From Magicicada septendecula (lineage: Eukaryota > Arthropoda > Insecta > Hemiptera > Cicadidae), in assembly GCA_034769895.1 (NCBI GenBank), contig CM068373.1, forward strand, positions 202,100,134 to 202,164,133: a stretch of 64,000 nt of DNA, given 5' to 3'. Below the pieces are notes generated by a model, which was not told the DNA's origin, did not search any database, and worked only from the letters and a program-made list of their open reading frames with translations. Below are positions 44,013-55,733 of the stretch, in pieces (within the stretch, counting starts at the first letter, position 1; every line of letters begins with the position of its first letter). A program made the translations under genes and the position numbers.

Positions 44013-45735
44013 GAGTTTTAACAATGTTTGTTTTTTTATATTAATGTATGTATGAAATTTAATTTGATGTTATATGTTTCCAGAAGGGAATCTCCCCCAT
44101 TTTCGGGCGATCACAGACTCACCACCTCTGATCGTGGATTTTGGCAATCTGGAGGCGGACCATGGTTGGCGGTAGCCTCAACAACGGGGTGAAAGCAACG
44201 ATGGTCTTACTCCACAAAAAGGTGTCAGTAGAAATTCTTTGCTTATAAGTAAGAATGGCGAGGGGGGCCCATAGTTCGTGGAAAGGTAAGGGAGACTCAT
44301 ATACCTAAAAAAAAAAAAATAAAAAAAAAAAAGGAGAGAGATTAAGTGGTGGTAGTATTTTTCCACGAACTACAATAGTTTTGTTTTATAAATTGTGAGA
44401 TAAAAGACCCAAAATTTGTAACTTAAATAATTAACTTTTCAAGGAGTTGTTTTCCGTTAGAAAACAAATGTAAGATGATCCATTGTTGTAGTTATTATCT
44501 TGTAGTGAGGAGGTATTGTTGAAAAGTGAAAGCTGGAACTTGCAAAAAATGTCTATATTAAAATTTTATTATGTGAAATTCATAAAAATCAACCGTTTCT
44601 GGGAGAAAATTTAAAAAATTTTGAAAAATTGTATTAAAGTGACAACCTTCAGTGGTTGTGAATTGAAGAAGAATATAGTGAAATTATGGTGATGCCTTAA
44701 AACTGCTTAATGGACAGTGAGAATTATATGATAATGTTTGTAAATTAAATACTAGTATAACCAAACATATAAAGGTTTACCATTTACGAATTGCAGTAGC
44801 AGTGTAAGTGTAAACCTTATATGTCTTTTAGTAGTTTCCCCTACATTTCGGGCGGTCACTGCTTCACCGAACCCTGACCGTGGATTTATAATGTAAATAT
44901 ATTCTAAATTGGTGAACTTAGAAATTAATCAGGAGGTAACTCAGGGGAACCTACTTAACTATGGAACAGCGGCTATCATCGAAGGTGGTAATATGCCGTA
45001 TTAAGGGTGTGTGAATCATTATAGTAGGATTACTGGTGTCCTCGGACATCAGTAATGCCGAATTTTTATATAACGCTGAAGCAAGAACGGGGTAGGCAGC
45101 GTCTACACCCTAATTAAAATGCAGTTCTTGTGGATGCAAATGGGCGCTACAGCCCACCATAATCAACAATAGAGTGTGTGGAAAAGGAGCTGGCAGTTAC
45201 AAGCCAGGGGCATAAACAATAGAGTGTTTATGCAACCAGGTAAATGCCTTGCACGGTTTACCCGTGAGCCTATTTACCTAATTGTAACTGGGATATAGGG
45301 GGGATATTAGATTTTGATGTAGAAGGAGGTTACTAAACTGTTAGTAAGGAGTTATTGAATATTAGATTGAATTATGTCAATGATGTAGAATATGTAGTTG
45401 ATTTTATAATGTACTTAAATGAATTTGTGTTGATTTGAGATGTTTTGATGGAGATGTTTAACAAAAGTTGAGAAAGATATAAGTAAATAAGTTGTTATTA
45501 TGTAGTTGATTTAATATGATTTACTCGATGTAAGAGTTTTACTAATGAATATAAGTATTTTGAAATGTGAATTATATAATGGGAGGTATATTGTAATGGG
45601 AAATGTTTATTTAAATTCTGATAGGAATCAGGGAAATAATTTTGAATTTTGGGATAAGAGTAATCATGAGAAGGGTATACAGAATGATGTTAAGGAAGTT
45701 TATAAATGTATCATGTTATTTTAAGTGTTCATATT
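44013..45735 (+). repeat. 3' non-coding tail of G2
   Basis: No coding region. Two copies of the conserved TTTCGGGCG block (44088-44145, 44831-44890) and the conserved hairpin (45029-45056) lie here; 44750-45310 matches element A 2110-2800 in reverse. An A-run of about 27 bases with one T lies at 44307-44332. A G run (45298-45303) resembles a purine tract, and the LTR is judged to start at 45736. Confidence 0.6.
45029..45056 (+). other. Conserved hairpin in G2 tail
   Basis: ATTACTGGTGTCC and GGACATCAGTAAT around CT; counterpart of 2488-2515 in element A. Confidence 0.6.
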
Positions 45736-47173
45736 GTTACAACATAAATAAGCCACCCCAATACCAGGGATAAAAAAGATGATACTAAATATAAATATAC
45801 TTCATATAAAATAAAATATTAAATATAAATAAAATGTAAAGACAATGACACGACAAACGACGAAATGACCTAACCCAAGTGATTGACCAAACAAACAGGA
45901 AAACAACAAAGAAGGGAAAAAACCGAAACCAAATAAGAAAAAAGACAATTGAAGGAAGTGAACGAATTAATACAACCAAATAAAATAAAACCAAACGAGA
46001 AGGGGAGAACCAAACTAAAATGAAGCCAATTGAAAATGAAGGAGAAGAAGAAGAAAAAGGAAAATGAAACTAATTAAGTGTAAAGGAAATGAAGTGAAAC
46101 CAAGGGATAAGAAACACCACAAATGTGTAAGGGAAAAATGGTACACTCAAGTATAATATTGGGAATAAAACCAATAATTATCTAATACCAGAAATAAATA
46201 TTATTATCAATTAAATAATTAATGTAATTTTTTAACCAAAACCCAGTAAAATAATATTATAAAAAGAAAAGTACACTAACCCAAGAATTAGAGTTAGATG
46301 TAGTAAAAATCTATAGAAAAATAACCTTAGTAATACTGAATATAATTTGTAAAGAAAGAAATAGTGAGAAAGTGACAAAGGGAAATAATTATAGGGATTA
46401 CCCACTAAGAAACACTTAATGTAAACAGTTAAAAAGTGCAATGGTGAAAGTATGAAACCCCAAAATGGTTAGATACCATATTTATGATAATAAAACGCTC
46501 CATAATCAATAATAAACAATAATTGTTTAATAGTGAATCCAATAATAATTAAGAATAAGGTTTTAATGATAGCATTAGATGTAAGCACTTCATAATGTGG
46601 AATAAACACTGAAGAGTGATGAGGAAACACTATGTGATTAAAAGTGAAACAAATTATCAATTAAAAATATAAGGTTTGAATAATAATATTAAAAGTAAAC
46701 AATTAGTAATATGAAATGAACACTGGAAAGTGATAATAACGTTGTTAATTAAGAGAATTAAGATTAATTGTGAACGATAGTAAAAGGGGAGTATCCCATG
46801 AAAAGATAAACAGCTAGTGTTAACATGGATTGAGAGTAGAGCTTAATTAGGGAATAAGAAATTAATAATGTAATAAATAAACACCAGATTGTAAGGGAAT
46901 ACCAATTATTCAAAAGGTGATGTTAGTTAACACCCAAAAAATAGTAATTAAGGAAATGAGTTATAAACAAACGTTACTTAATAATTGTTAAAGAATTGTG
47001 TAGTTATATTTATGAATAGGGTATGACTGAAGAATTAGTACAGAGCATACGCCTGGATGTTATGTTTTTTAATTGAGGAAGAATACGGAGTGGTAGCCAT
47101 ATTATTAACAAAGGCAAAATAGATAATTAAGAAGTTAAGACAATACAAAAATAATTACACTAGAAAATCAGTA

Positions 47174-49181
47174 CCGTATTTTCTCGCATAATTAATGCAC
47201 TTTTTTGACGAAAAATACCGGCGAAAATTTCGGGTGCGTAAATTATTCAAGGATTTCAGATATACCCAAATTTCATTTGAAATTTATTGACATTTAAAAG
47301 ATACCTTAAATATATTATACACAAAATCAGTTCAACTCATTGAAGTTATCGTCATTTGGCGTAAAATTACGGTTGAGTTTTCTTCTGAACAATCAAATAG
47401 AGTACATTAGGCAAGTTGGACACACAGTTTCAAGTACGGACACCGGAAAATATTCTTCCCGTCACGAGCTGATAGTACGACCTGAAGCAAAATACCGTAA
47501 ATATGAATTAACGAAAGTACTAACGACGTAAGTAATAATGACATACCTGCTAAAAAGGAAGAAAAATAATCTTACCTTTTATAGGCTACCGAGTTGGTCG
47601 TCGCCACTGGAACTGCAGTAAGAATTGGTGCTGCTATCACTGCTTACATCTCTCCATAAGAAGTCATCTTCAGTCCCGTCTAACGCATTCGAGATTCCCG
47701 TCTTTTTGAAGCTCTTTTCAATCACCTTCGAAGAAATCATGTCCCAAGCGCGCAATATCCACTCACAAAGGAGTTCCACAGATGGTTTCCGAATTTTGCC
47801 TGTTGGAGTAAGTTCGTGCACATTTTCTGCCATCCAGCACTGATAGAGTTTTCGCACATTGTCCTTGAATGGTTTATTTATCGAAACGTCCAAGGGTTTA
47901 AGTACTGATGTCAGTCCACCAGGAATCACAGCCAAATCGGTTTTCACGGTTTCCAATAATTTTTTAGTGTTTTCCGTCAGATGGCCACGAAAACTGTCAA
48001 ACACGAGAAGAGCCGGGCACCGAAGGAGAGACCCCGCTCTATTTCCCCAAACTGTTCGTATACAGTCTTCTACGAGTGACGTGTCCATCCACCCTTTTTC
48101 TTGGACACGAACGTGGATCCCACGTGAAAATTTTACTTTCGGCATTGTTTTTCGCTTCAGGACAACGTACGGTGCAAGCTTTCTGCCATCAGCTGTTACT
48201 GCAAGCATTACCGTACACCGTTGTTTTTCACTTCAAGTAGTGCGCACAATAACACTCGATGTTCCTTTCGTATCGATTGTTTGACTTTGTGGCATATCGA
48301 AACTGATGGGCGTCTGATCTGCGTTTCCTATCTGGGAAAGCAAATATTTCTTCGCTTTCCGTTTCCTAATCACGAAGCGATGAAAATCAATGACTTTTTG
48401 GTCGAAATCATTCGGCATTCTTTGACATAAGGATGTTCTTCTTCGAAGAGAGAGTCCATTTCTCTTCATAAATTTAATCACCCAGCCTCGGCTAACCTTT
48501 AAATTCGAGACACTGATCCCATGTGCTGCAGCTATTTCTCATCCTTTAAAATACAGCATTTCGTAAGAAACGGCATATCCATCATTGCGTAACAAAATCA
48601 CATATTTCTCTACTTGCGGAAACTTGCCACTTTTTGGACCGCGAAATGCTTTACGAGACTTGTTGGTCTCTTGAAGGGCAATTTTCTGTTTTCGCCAGTA
48701 CCGCACGTTACACTAGGACACAGAATATTTGCGGCCTGCTGCCCTATTCCCGTGTGTTTCGGCGTAAGCGATCACCGCAAGTTTATATGACGCAGTATTA
48801 CTCGAATACATTGCTCATTGTGGATTAATGAACGACTTTGAGATCACAAAACATCCGTGTACCCGAAACACTCGTAAAATGAGTTTCTACCAGACTGGAA
48901 TAGATCGTCAATAATCACGTCTTCGCTGATTCACTCACCGAACTGAAATACCGCAGTGAGTAATAACAGGAAGTTGCACGAGGGTTTGAATTGCGAGGTT
49001 GCGCAATAGAAAAGATACTACTTGACATCTTTATTTCGAAACGGACCCGGAACTGCGTGACGAAATCATCGAGAAAGTGATTTGCGTCAAATACGCAAAT
49101 ATTTCTTTTATCCCACTTTGAACCCCCCAGAAATGGGATGCGTAAATTATGCGGGGGCGTTAATTATGCGAGAAAATATGG
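47174..49181 (-). mobile_element. pogo-family transposon in the G2 3' LTR
   Basis: 2008 bp with ends CCGTATTTTCTCGCATAATT and, inverted, CCATATTTTCTCGCATAATT, flanked by TA (47172-47173, 49182-49183). A transposase gene runs on the minus strand. Just inside both ends is a repeated GGGTGCGTAAATTAT-type motif, probably a binding site. Confidence 0.85.
47579..48790 (-). pseudogene. pogo/POGK-like transposase, broken
   Basis: From the N-terminal side: HTH wording in 48480-48790, then FDQKVIDFHRFVIRKRKAKK and IGNADQTPISFDMPQ (first Asp, the NADQTP form of the POGK-like group), in 48233-48481. After a frame change near 48210-48235 comes MLAVTADGRKLAPYVVLKRK, LLVFDSFRGHLTENTK (second Asp) and TSVLKPLDVSINKPFKD (third Asp). 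The C-terminus is Ser/Asp-rich. About three breaks in all; inactive as it stands. Confidence 0.8.
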
Positions 49182-50399
49182 TAAATGTAAAAAATAACAG
49201 AACCATTAACAAAACAAAATACATTAGAATAATATGAGACATCATTTGTATAAATTCAGTAAATATAGTCAATGGCTACTAGTGCATCTGAAATGCCTAA
49301 CTGTCAAAACCAATAATTACAAATTGTATAAAATCCACAAGGAAATTAACAAATCTAAGGCTAGTAACTAGCCAAGAATAATGTATAAATCATTTTAAAA
49401 GAAAAATGTTACAATAAGAACTCAAATTAAAAGAAATATGTAATTAAAAAATGTTAACATAAATGTACAAAAGTTAATATCTAATAGAACATGACCTTAT
49501 GAGGTATTATTTTAATCTTTGAAAGGAAATACAGACAATAGTGATAATATTTAATACTCAGCAAGGAAGACAGAAGAATAAAATCAATCAGAAAATATAT
49601 AGTAATTTTGAATTAAAATTCAAATATGATAACAATGGCAATAAACCATGCCTTAGCCAATCAAAGGGATTAGGTTACCATAGAAACGGACCGTTGATTA
49701 CTAATTTTCCGTTAATTTTCAGTACTCGTGTAATGATGCTTGTGTAGTAGGGATGCAAGATTTTGTATGACACAAATTTTACTTTAAAATGTTAAAAAAC
49801 TAGTCATAATCCAAAAACATGTACCAGTGAGAAGGAGATGAAGAGGAACAACATTTAACTGATGTCCAGGAACAATATAAATGAAAATTAAAAGCAGAAA
49901 TTCCCAAGACTAATTAGAAAAGGACGCCAGCAGCCTAAGTCACTCAAAATTGATGAATTTTCCATTTCCAAAGAACAACGATCTATCACAAACCTGAACT
50001 GATAAGTATCATTTAAATACCCCAATCCCAGGAATAAAAGCACTTTAAATATTTCTCATATCTATACAAACTCTCACTATGAATTAAAAATAATTTTCTT
50101 TCAAGGATTAAATAAAACAAACTTACGTAGAAAAACTTGTTAACTGAAAAATAACCTCGCACTAGGTTGCGAACTTTTGTAACACCTATTACTACACTGC
50201 AGAACAAATTGTAGCAACAATTTATATTGTTTAAGTACGGATAATGTATGGTAGTGTACTTTTTTATTGTAACCATATTTAATGTTTTCTTTATAATCTA
50301 AAGGACTCCAGATTTTGGACGAGTTGACGGATATCTACAAGCATTATTATATACACACCACCAAAATCAGTAAAATTCCATTTTTAAATTAACGAATAA

Positions 50400-50432
50400 G
50401 GCCTTTTCGAAATATTAAAATTTCATCATCAG
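50400..50432 (-). ncRNA. Hammerhead-like motif
   Basis: Minus strand: CTGATGA, stem GAAAT-TTTAAT-ATTTC, GAAA, AGGCCTT. The core order is right; stem III is a self-complementary AAGGCCTT, so it might only work as a dimer. Confidence 0.5.
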
Positions 50433-50500
50433 TTCATACACTGTAATGTTCCTGTTATGATGTTTTTCTTTAAATGTATAACTGTTGTTAACTTTGTCTA

Positions 50501-50980
50501 CTACCTCTTACTGTATTTCATTTTGAACTTTCCACTGCCATCATTATTGGGTGAAACCAAGCCAGATATGTATTGAAATAATTGATCATTTTCAAATATT
50601 GTCTGTTGATTCATCAATTTATCATATTTTTTATGAAGGTATATATATAATTTTTCTAACTGTATAATGTCATTTTTATTATTGTTTATTTCCACTATTT
50701 CCATATTGTTGGTTATATTTGTTATACTATGATTCATACTAATAAGGTGATCTGCTATGTTGGAGATTCCCGTTTTTTTATTATTAAAAGCTCTGAAATA
50801 TCCCATAAATCTCTGTTTGAAATTTCTATGTGTTCTTCCGATGTATATGTAGTCACAGTTATTACATTTTATTCTGTATATTCCACTTAATTTGTATATA
50901 TCACAGTCGTTTCTATTTATTATTACATTATATATACTTTTATTTGGTTTGTATGCATATTTATATTTATGTATATCCAA
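50501..50980 (-). pseudogene. Penelope GIY-YIG endonuclease domain
   Basis: 160-codon frame: KLSGIYRIKCNNCDYIYIGR contains GIY and YIG with the Cys pair, then THRNFKQRFMGYFRAF with the conserved Arg, and a Glu (EKLYIYLHKKYDK). It is related to but clearly different from the 36213-36713 domain, so two Penelope subfamilies are present. The reverse transcriptase part upstream is mostly missing. Confidence 0.8.
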
Positions 50981-51289
50981 TTTTGTATTCTTTATAATGT
51001 ATTGGAGATCTTGATATGTGTATTTGTAAGTTAGGTATGTTACATGTTCTTCTTTTTTGCATGCATTTATCCTGTCTAATTTTGTTCTATTATTTAATAT
51101 TGTTTTTCTTTATATTTTTTATTTAATTTGTTTATAAATTTGCTGTCATATCCATTTTCTATTGCTATTTCTTTTATGATGTTCAGTTCCTGATGTAATT
51201 TCTCTTCGTTATTTATGTATTTGTATGCTCTATTAATCATACTGTAATATGTATTAACCTTGTGTATCCAAGGATGTGATGAATCTTTG

Positions 51290-51620
51290 TGTATTGTAGT
51301 ATTATTATAATTTTTCGAATAACAATAAATTTGGAATTATAAAGAACATTATAACGGATACTGAAAACAATATTTATAAAATAGATGATGAGGATGACAA
51401 AACTAACATAAGGAACACAATTAAAGATAATATTCAAAGAAAATTAGAAAATAAGGATATAAAATGCAAAGGTAATAAAAATAAAACATTTAATATCAAA
51501 AACATATTGGAATAAAAAAACAAATTAAATAATAATAATGCATCAATTTTGGAATCAGATAAAACATATACACCAGTTATAATGTTCATAGATGATTACA
51601 ACAGGAAAGTACAAGAATAT
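51290..51620 (+). pseudogene. Penelope-like element, part before the reverse transcriptase
   Basis: Plus-strand coding remnant: RNTIKDNIQRKLENKDIKCK and, near the end, SDKTYTPVIMFIDDYNRKVQ, which resembles the DK-x(3)-V(I/V)-x3-DY region in front of Penelope reverse transcriptases. It points away from the minus-strand piece 50340-51280. The stretch is interrupted by a solo LTR at 51621 and continues for a short distance to about 52225. Confidence 0.5.
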
Positions 51621-52184
51621 TGTAATGAGCAAACGGGTGCATCCTTCTTCCTTAAAGCCCCGCGTTGGGTTTGTCAATATGTAACGAGAAAACGAGGTCG
51701 TACCTGTTAAAATGTGTCACACTTGTTTATTTTGTGTACTAGTGTGAATGTAGTGTGTTTGCCTCACACTGGTCGTTACATAAATCGACGTCACTACTGG
51801 AATCTGTAGCGTTGTCAATATTACCAGTACAACCTACCTGTTAATTCATAGGGGTTGCGAATCCCGGGTGGCACCAAATTGTTTCTATTAAAACAATTAA
51901 AATAATTAAATTCTAAGATGATACGTGTTATTAGCATGGACAGCTGGAGCGTTCGAATGGTTCCCGCCGCTATACAGGTTGCCGTCTCGACCACTCGTGA
52001 TGAGCGCTAGTTGGTTATTGAATAAAGCTTGCTAACACGCATATACTCTACAACATCCTATGAAATAAAAAGATAGTAATACTCGGTACTTTGATTTTAA
52101 TACAAATTTGGTCATTAAGTAATATGACAAATGAATTATAAATAATTTGATAACAGATTGCTCCGGCTTATAGCATGAAACACA
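51621..52184 (-). repeat. Solo LTR of a gypsy family, inserted in the Penelope piece
   Basis: 564 bases, plus strand TGTAATGAGC to GAAACACA, flanked by AATAT (51616-51620, 52185-52189). It matches 63557-64000 almost base for base. Orientation follows the element at the right end of the window. A solo LTR formed by recombination between two LTRs. Confidence 0.85.
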
Positions 52185-52229
52185 AATATCTCAGAGTTGG
52201 CAAAATTGTTTTTAAAACACTTTTCGTTT

Positions 52230-54702
52230 GCCGAGATGGCGTCAGTTACATTACAATAAATTACTATGTTTAAAATCTGGGGTTCTTTGGATTATGAATC
52301 CAGACATAAACGTTGGTTACATTTAAAAAAATACACTACTATACCTTATATGTACTTAGAAAGTATAATGTGTTTTTACAAAATGTTCGGTAGTGTCGTA
52401 TTTCTGTTACAAAATTGTGCTCTTAAGCGAGGTTATATTTTGATTAATAAAATGTTTCTATGTAAGTAAATTATGCATTAACACCTTTGAAAGAAAATAA
52501 TATTTATTCAATAGCGAGAAATTTTATCATTTGAAAAATATTTTAAGTAATATGGTTTTTTGGGATTAAGGAATTTATTCGATACTTATCAGTTCATATA
52601 TCGTTGATGTGTAGTCATCGGGGTAGTGGATATTCTTCAATTTTGGGCTGGTTTTAAGCTTCGAACATCTTTTTCAATTTTGTCTTGGGTTTTTGATAAT
52701 TAATTTATTCAATTTGGTTCCTGGACATCGTTAATTCTTTGTAGGTCGACATCTATTCGTCTTTGGTCATCTTGGTTCACTTTCGAAACTTTTTGTAACT
52801 ATTTAAATTAAAAATTTAATCATTCCAATTTTGTGTGCCGCTTACCCACGCGTCGTTTTTTCGAGTCTCATATATTTAACGGAAAATAAGCCTTCAACGG
52901 TTCGTTACTATGGAAACAACAATCTTGGGATTGGTTAATTACTCTTTCAAAGACATTGTTAAGATATTTGAATTTTTATTCAAATTTATTAAGTAGTTTC
53001 CTAATGGTTTTATTCCTTTATAGTTCCTTTGGGGTAACAAATGATATCACTATTATCTTTCTTTCCTTTCAAAGTTTACAATGATACCTCATAAGGTCAT
53101 ATTCTGTTATACATTAACTTTAGTCTAAATATTTGACATTTGATAAATTACATATCTTTCTTAAATTAAACTTTTATAATAACATTTCTGTTTTAAAATG
53201 ATTGACATATAATTACTGGCCATTTACTGGTCTTAGATTAGTAAGGTTTCTTGCGAAATTGCTACAATTTACATTTGAGTGTCTTTGACAGTTAGATGTT
53301 TTCATAGCCAAGATTAGCCATGATGGTTTTTTGGTGTATTTCATTTTAAACTACATTTTGAATTCAGCCTGATGGGCTTCACTTAGTTATCATATTTGTT
53401 TGTGTTTTAACTACTATTCCACATACATTTTCATTACACATATTTTAAAATATAATAATTAGGCTTATGGACTGTAGGTTCCCTTTAGCCATATCCCTTT
53501 CATAACATTGAACCAAACTTTTCTTTACAAGCTACTAGTTATTGTTAGTTCTAAGATTAATTCCTTTCTTTTGTTACTACCTAGAGTGATAAACATCATC
53601 ACTTCTTGCAAAATTATGAAAGTTAATTCCCCTTTCAACATGGGGTGTTTTATTCATTGTAGTCTTAATTTTAACAACAAAACTCTATTTCTATTCTACT
53701 ATCTCCTCCATACCATGTTAACACAAATTGCTTTTGTCTAGGCTTTCTCCCTGAATAACATTACATGCTTCTTTTATATTTACTGTATTTGGAATACTAT
53801 TTTTAATTGTTTTTAATTATCTAAATGTGTACAAGATCACTCCAATCATTGATTGTTTGTCAATGTTTTATAAAGTGTTTTCTTACCTATCATTACATTT
53901 TTAATGCTTAACATACACTTTCACTATTTTTAGGGTACTTACACTTCACTATGGCACTTCACTTTGGTTCACTGTTTGTATTGAGTGTTATTTAATAGGT
54001 AATCCCTATACTTTCTCCTATCATTTCTCACTATTTCTTTCTGGCATAATATTTATTATTAATAATATCAGGTTAGTTATTTTTTGTTAAATCTAACCTT
54101 TCTAACTGTGTTAGTGTACTTTTTCTACACTACTTTACTTTACAATCGTATTGTCTTTAAAATGGGTACATAAGTTAATTCAATTATAACAATAATATTT
54201 GTTTCATCAAGAAATAATTATTTGGGGTTTATTTACAATATTCTATCCTTGAGTATACTACTTTTCCCCTTTATATGTGTGTTAGCCTCCCCTTGGGTTT
54301 AACCTGTCTCCTCTTCATTCTTCCTCTTCTTCGTCATCTTCATCTTCTTCAATTGTCTTCATCTTGGTTCGGTTCTCCTCTTCTCATCTGGTTTGCTTTC
54401 TGTTTAATCGTAGGGATCGGTTCTCTTCCTTTGATTCTTCTTTAGTTCTGGGTTCATATCTTCCTTTGTTAGTTCATAATTGTTTGGTCCATCACCTTTT
54501 TTCTTGAGTATGTTTCGTGGTTCCCTTCTTTGTGTTTATGTTATTGGATCAATCACTTGGGTTGGGTAATATCGTCGTACGTCATGTCATAATATTTACA
54601 TTTTATACATTTTTAAACATTTTATTTTATATGAAGTATTTTTATATTAAGAATTATCTTTTTTATCACTGGTACGGGATTTGGCTTAATTGTATCGTAA
54701 CA
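52230..54702 (-). repeat. Gypsy-lineage LTR, opposite direction to the G2 LTR
   Basis: Matches the reverse complement of 45736-50330 in order: 52262-52500 with 50010-50300, 52840-52935 with 49640-49740, 54655-54702 with 45736-45790. T-rich, non-coding. With the G2 LTR it forms a very large imperfect inverted repeat around the Penelope pieces. No interior of its element is present, so it is a solo or truncated LTR. Confidence 0.6.
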
Positions 54703-55535
54703 TAATGCCTCTCCTCTAAAATTGATCATTTTAATAAAACACTAGCATAGTGTTTTATGAAATTATCAGTTATAGATAACCTTTTTCCTTTTCTTTCTTG
54801 TTTGTTTCTCCATTCTTCATTTCTCTTCTTACTTAATTCATTCCATTTTATTTGGATCTGTTTTTATTCATTTCCATTGGTGCATTTTCCCTCATACACA
54901 ATTTTTTTCCCTAACTTTATAGTAGTTGGTTTCTCCCATTACTACTCATTTTTCTGAGACCAGAGGTACATCATCTCTGCTCAGTTTATTTGGATTGCTG
55001 GACTTTTCAACAGTCAATCTTAAATACCATTTTTGTCAACTTGTGACTTAGATCAATAATAATAATAATATACTTTGGGATTGTCCACCTTGTGGTTTGT
55101 TTTTAGATCACTTTGGCTTTTTACTCATTCTTCCTTCCGCTATACCTTAACTATATACTATCATCTACTCATACACTTGATTGTTTTTATATTTATTCAT
55201 ATGTTAATTTCATCATATCTAACTTTTCATTATTTTGTTTTCAATGTTCGTTGTGATCATTTCAATTGTCTTAGACATTTTTTATTTTTTTCCTAGTCAT
55301 TTAGCAAGATTCTGCTTTAGCCATATCTGTATATTTGTTTTATATACAATTTCTCTCTCCTCCTTGTACCAGTTATAAAATTTTATTTATTTTTTTTTTT
55401 AGAATACTTTTGATTCAGTATAATTTCAGGTATTTATCTCAGTAATTTGAGCTTGATTTTATTTTTTGGTTTATTTCATTCTGCATTAAATATCATTTTT
55501 GTTAATTCTTTGGTAAGTTAATTGTCTTACCTTAA
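54703..55535. other. Pyrimidine-rich spacer
   Basis: T/C-rich on the plus strand, no coding region. A small hairpin AAACACTAGCATAGTGTTT lies near 54738-54756 and an AAT microsatellite near 55057-55071. Nothing else recognised. Confidence 0.5.
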
Positions 55536-55560
55536 AGGAATGTTTGTAGCGTATTCCTTT

Positions 55561-55680
55561 TTACTTCCATATTCCTTAAGGAATGGAAGTATGGTGATGG
55601 CAAAAAAAATCGTGTTCGAGATTATTGCAGATTCTGATTCTACTACACTCAAAACATGAAAAAAGTCGTTTTCCGAAAAG

Positions 55681-55723
<43 letters not shown>

Positions 55724-55733
55724 AGATTTTTTT
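55561..55733 (+). repeat. Head module 1 of the tandem array
   Basis: Begins with the palindrome TTCCATATTCCTTAAGGAAT, runs through CAAAAAAAATCGTGTTCGAG and ends in a TGTC microsatellite (55681-55723) followed directly by the first tandem unit. Confidence 0.85.

Larger units (their letters stand above)
45736..50330 (+). repeat. 3' LTR of G2 with an inserted pogo element
   Basis: Starts TGTTACAACATAAATAAGCC, then CAATACCAGGGATAAAAAAG, matched in reverse at 54655-54702. A-rich, non-coding. The part 49640-49740 with ACCATAGAAACGGACCGTTG is the promoter-like block seen also at 52840-52935. Without the pogo element it is about 2.6 kb. The right end, near 50330, is set where the Penelope end begins and is approximate. 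Confidence 0.6.
50340..51280 (-). mobile_element. Penelope-like element, 3' part
   Basis: On the minus strand, a piece of the reverse-transcriptase-to-endonuclease linker (INRAYKYINNEEKLHQELNI and IAIENGYDSKF at 51120-51240) is followed by a GIY-YIG domain (50501-50980) and a hammerhead-like motif (50400-50432). It abuts a plus-strand Penelope piece at about 51285. 5' truncated or rearranged. Confidence 0.7.
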
